Source of the DNA: Cymbidium sinense
Taxonomy: Eukaryota; Streptophyta; Magnoliopsida; Asparagales; Orchidaceae
Length of the DNA: 64,000 nucleotides
Direction: 5' to 3'
Assembly: GCA_021442155.1 (NCBI GenBank)
Contig: JAKCPB010000045.1
Coordinates: forward strand, 310,001-374,000
The notes under the pieces were generated by a model. It did no database searches. It had not been told where the DNA came from and worked only from the letters and a program-made list of their open reading frames with translations. Position 1 is the stretch's first letter; each line of letters opens with the position of its first letter. A program made the translations under genes and the position numbers. Positions 61,249 to 64,000 of the stretch are shown here, piece by piece.

Positions 61249-61954
61249 TGTAGTAGAATAAAACTTCTCATCTTTACTTGTATGAAAATCTAGCACATAC
61301 ATAGATAGTTGAAAAGAGAATAAGAAACTCCATAATTTTTACGTGAAAAAATCCCAGAAAGATGAGAAAAAATCATGGGACCTTGCCCAGTAAACAAGCT
61401 CCACAATATATCTGCTTTGGAGTGCAAAGTTTAAATCTTATCGATAACGAGATTACAAGATTGTATGTAAGAAATCTTGATTAATTTCATCAGTTACAAC
61501 AATATCTGATAAATTTGAAACATGCGTTGTTGGTGGCGTCTGATGATAATGACTCGTACATTGGTGATAACTTGACTTATCTCTCCTTTCTCCCTTCACC
61601 AGCTCCTCCCCACTCATGATAAGAATGAGGTCCCATTTATAGGATTCTGAGAGAGATATTTTAGTCAATGTGGATCTCAAAACATCTTCTTGATATTGAA
61701 TCTTTGATCATAGATAATTTTTTTGGTGATTTCATTCAAATGATCTTGATTTGAGTGATCTTTAAAGTTAGATTGATCTATCGATTTATAATGACGTCAA
61801 TTTAAGTAATTTGATTATTGATTCAAGTTTTCGTATATAACTTTTGAGCTTTGATTTTATTTGAACATTTGTCGATTATAGTGTTGAACTCGTCCATTGG
61901 TATTTAACTTGATTATATTAGTGTTTGATTTATAAATTTTAAAGTAATATATCA
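61249..61954 (-). repeat. LTR-like repeat, right copy
   Basis: Partner of 50322-51107, about 75-80% identical by eye. Minus-strand features are a CCTATAAATGGGACC box at about 61632-61646, then CTCATTCTTATCATGAG, and near the end TACTGGGCAAGG and TCTGGGATTTTTTCACG. This layout (promoter in the middle, U5 of about 340 bases) is that of a Copia-type LTR. Confidence 0.62.
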
Positions 61955-62200
61955 CCCATAAATTAACTTTTAATTAACATATTATCATATAATTTTCTAC
62001 CGTTGGAATAATATAAGACAATTTTTCTTGTGAAATAATAAAATACGATTTGGTATTTTTCTTAAATAATAAAAACAATATTGGTCACTCTCCGTTAAAA
62101 ATAATGAAGGATGACGGGCAGGAGGATAGTTGATAAATAATAATGGGTTTGATCGTTAAGGGTTTAGGGTGAGTAACTAGTTTTCTTCTTGCGGGTCTGT
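61955..62200. other. AT-rich spacer
   Basis: No feature recognised. Confidence 0.4.
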
Positions 62201-62510
62201 TTTTGTCATTTGGCTTCAAATGGGCTTCAGCGGCGAACACGCGACTACGAGCTGGAGAGTCGATGAGTAATCAACACGTGTCATGCGCGTGCCTGCTATC
62301 GTCATTTTGGCATGCGCTGATGCGGAGAGAGATCAAGTCTCCATAAATAAATAAATAAATAATCTTTAATTCATTAATTGAAAATAAAATTTAAAAATCT
62401 ACCGCTCCACCGCCGACCGCCCCGCCCGCCGCGTGCAAACGGTCCTTCCGTCCGCGCGCAGCACCGCATATATTCGACCCCGCAGGCAGTAGTGGATGTA
62501 TGTCACCAGA
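62201..62510. promoter_or_regulatory. GC-rich promoter-like stretch
   Basis: A CG-rich patch (62400-62490) follows a G-box word AACACGTGTC at about 62273-62282 and an (AAAT)n run (62343-62362). A TATA-like CATATATTCG lies at about 62467. This resembles a plant promoter, but no coding sequence follows in the window, so the call is weak. Confidence 0.25.
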
Positions 62511-63500
62511 ACAATCTATAACTTGTATGTCTATTACTCTTTTCTAATATATTATATTCACTTTCTCATAAATGTATTCTAAATATAATTCTCTTACAAA
62601 TCTCTAAAATCTTGACATACAAATTCTTGTTCATAAGATCGAACTATTTAAATATTTTGTGTTTGTTACTTTTCTTAAGTGAGAAATTTTTTTTTACTAT
62701 TTACAAATATGCTAAGTTTTCAATAAGTAAAAATTAGCCAACTGAAAAAGAGAAGAGGTACTCTAACTATTAATCATAATTATTTAATTATTTAATTTAT
62801 ACATAATGTTCTACACACCTTAAATAGCTTTTAAGTTAAACATACATGTAACATATTGCATATCAAAATTTTAATGAAAATAATTTTAATAGATTTTAAA
62901 TTTATAATTTATATGAATCTTTTAATACATATTCTATACTTTACTAAAATAAGAAAATCATTTATTAACATAAATAACATTGACCCAAGATACAAGAAAT
63001 ACTTAACACCTCTTTAAAATTAGTTGTTATAAAATCTATGCAAATACTAATAAAAATGTTTAATAATTTATTTTAATGTCAAAGTTAAATTTTATTATTT
63101 ATTCTAACTAAATCTCAATACATCCTCAAACTATCCAATTTTTTTATAGAATATCATGCATATAACTAATTAGAAAAATAAAATTCAAGGTTAAACATAG
63201 ATTGATGATATATAATTTAATCTCAAGCAAAAGTAAAGGCTAAGTATCATTCTAAAGTGACAAGTAGGGTATAAACCCTAAATTCATATAATGCCATTCA
63301 TTAAGGATTGTATTTAGAGTTTTAAAGTCAACAGAGAACAATACTTTTTTTAGTATTCAACAAAATCTCAATATTAATCAACAATCTATGAGTTACCATG
63401 GTCCTTTAAAAATAAATTGAATTAAGATTCTATAAGAAGAAGAAGTCAATGAATGAAAGAAATCCTTTCTCAACTCAAGTTCTCAATTTTCTTTCTCCCA
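62511..63500. other. AT-rich intergenic DNA
   Basis: No gene or repeat recognised. Confidence 0.45.
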
Positions 63501-63509
63501 AAACATCTT

Positions 63510-63525
63510 TCTTTCTTTATAAATA

Positions 63526-63582
<57 letters not shown>

Positions 63583-63620
63583 ATCTATCACCCCTTTTCA
63601 CTTCTCTTATTTGCTTCATG
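63510..63620 (+). promoter_or_regulatory. Possible core promoter with TATA box and CT-rich leader
   Basis: TTTATAAATAT lies at about 63516-63526 and is followed at once by a (TC)n run (63530-63579) and a pyrimidine-rich leader up to an ATG at 63618. This is the layout of many plant promoters. The frame from that ATG is only about 16 codons, so no gene is proven. Confidence 0.3.
63530..63579. repeat. (TC)n microsatellite
   Basis: 25 uninterrupted TC units. Confidence 0.95.
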
Positions 63621-64000
63621 GCATGGTCCTTGTTCCTTAAAATCTCTCTCAATATCTTTCTGTCATGATTACTTTAAATCTCTCACTCTCTTCATCTAAC
63701 ATTTTTTATGTTACAAATTCAAGTTAAAAAGATGACACATTGCATTAATTAGGTGGTGAGATAGGAGTTGGGCTAATTAATTGAATTGTTCCAAGTTTAC
63801 TTTCTTTATTTATTAAATATGCATTTATAAAACAATGCCAAAGACTTACAATTTGGCTCAAATCAGTACATTGCAACATCAATGTTATTTTAACGCATGT
63901 TAACATATATATTTTAGTAAAAGCTATTTGTAAAATATATCATTAACGCTTGTTATAATATTTATGATACTAAATTGAACAAATACAATTTAGACGAGAA
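63621..64000. other. AT-rich sequence to the window edge
   Basis: No gene recognised; a gene starting here would lie mostly outside the window. Confidence 0.4.

Noticed and set aside
50322..61954. Complete LTR retrotransposon of 11.6 kb
   Set aside because: No primer-binding site, polypurine tract, gag/pol or flanking duplication could be found; only the LTR-like repeats are reported.
63449..63668. Two overlapping frames around the TC repeat
   Set aside because: The Ser-Leu repeat in both frames is the product of the (TC)n run.
1..64000. tRNA, rRNA or other structured RNA genes
   Set aside because: None was recognised by eye. A covariance-model scan would be needed to exclude small or divergent ones.

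Overview
The window is nuclear DNA from a flowering plant. It holds one interrupted, nuclear-encoded chloroplast gene with nine exons and GT-AG (one GC-AG) introns. The rest is AT-rich and built from nested plant transposons: RTE- and L1-type LINEs, a Copia element, and PIF/Harbinger DNA transposons with TAA target duplications. There are also many tandem repeats. I cannot name the species from the sequence.

Layout. 1-1373: RTE LINE fragment (minus). 1723-5100: decayed Copia retrotransposon (minus) with gag, pre-integrase and integrase but no reverse transcriptase. 5440-6170: GC-rich block with an 86-bp tandem repeat. 6972-17570: a 10.6-kb PIF/Harbinger element bounded by TAA, with remains of its transposase and Myb/SANT-like ORF1. 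It was split by two RTE LINEs and one L1 that looks 5'-inverted. 17574-19900: first copy of an unclassified repeat ('family X'). 19900-21974: AT-rich DNA with a recurring GGCCGA-type motif. 21991-24839: long RTE LINE with 16-bp target duplications. 24856-28740: AT-rich DNA, unassigned. 28740-29817: 210-bp satellite. 29821-32417: a second Harbinger-family element that carries a GRF zinc-finger/transmembrane ORF instead of a transposase. 32748-35215: two further tandem families and a GC-rich block. 35560-37915: second copy of family X, with its core unit expanded about sixfold.

38591-48103 is the only gene I would call conserved. It is an ABCF-type ATPase with a plastid-type leader, best matched to ABCF5 (about 712 codons). 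All eight introns lie between codons. The reading frame is broken by one missing base just after the first Walker A motif, so it is either a recent lesion or a sequence error. Intron 4 contains a short RTE insertion with 14-bp target duplications and an older LINE piece; intron 5 contains an RTE tail.

48104-64000 is intergenic. It contains microsatellites, two LTR-like direct repeats in minus orientation (50322-51107 and 61249-61954), a decayed tandem array of about 170 bp (52250-53850), and several minisatellites (56741-57340, 59850-60900). Two promoter-like stretches lie near 62200-62510 and 63510-63620. No tRNA, rRNA or CRISPR array was recognised. Apart from the ABCF gene, nearly all coding signal here is transposon-derived and broken.
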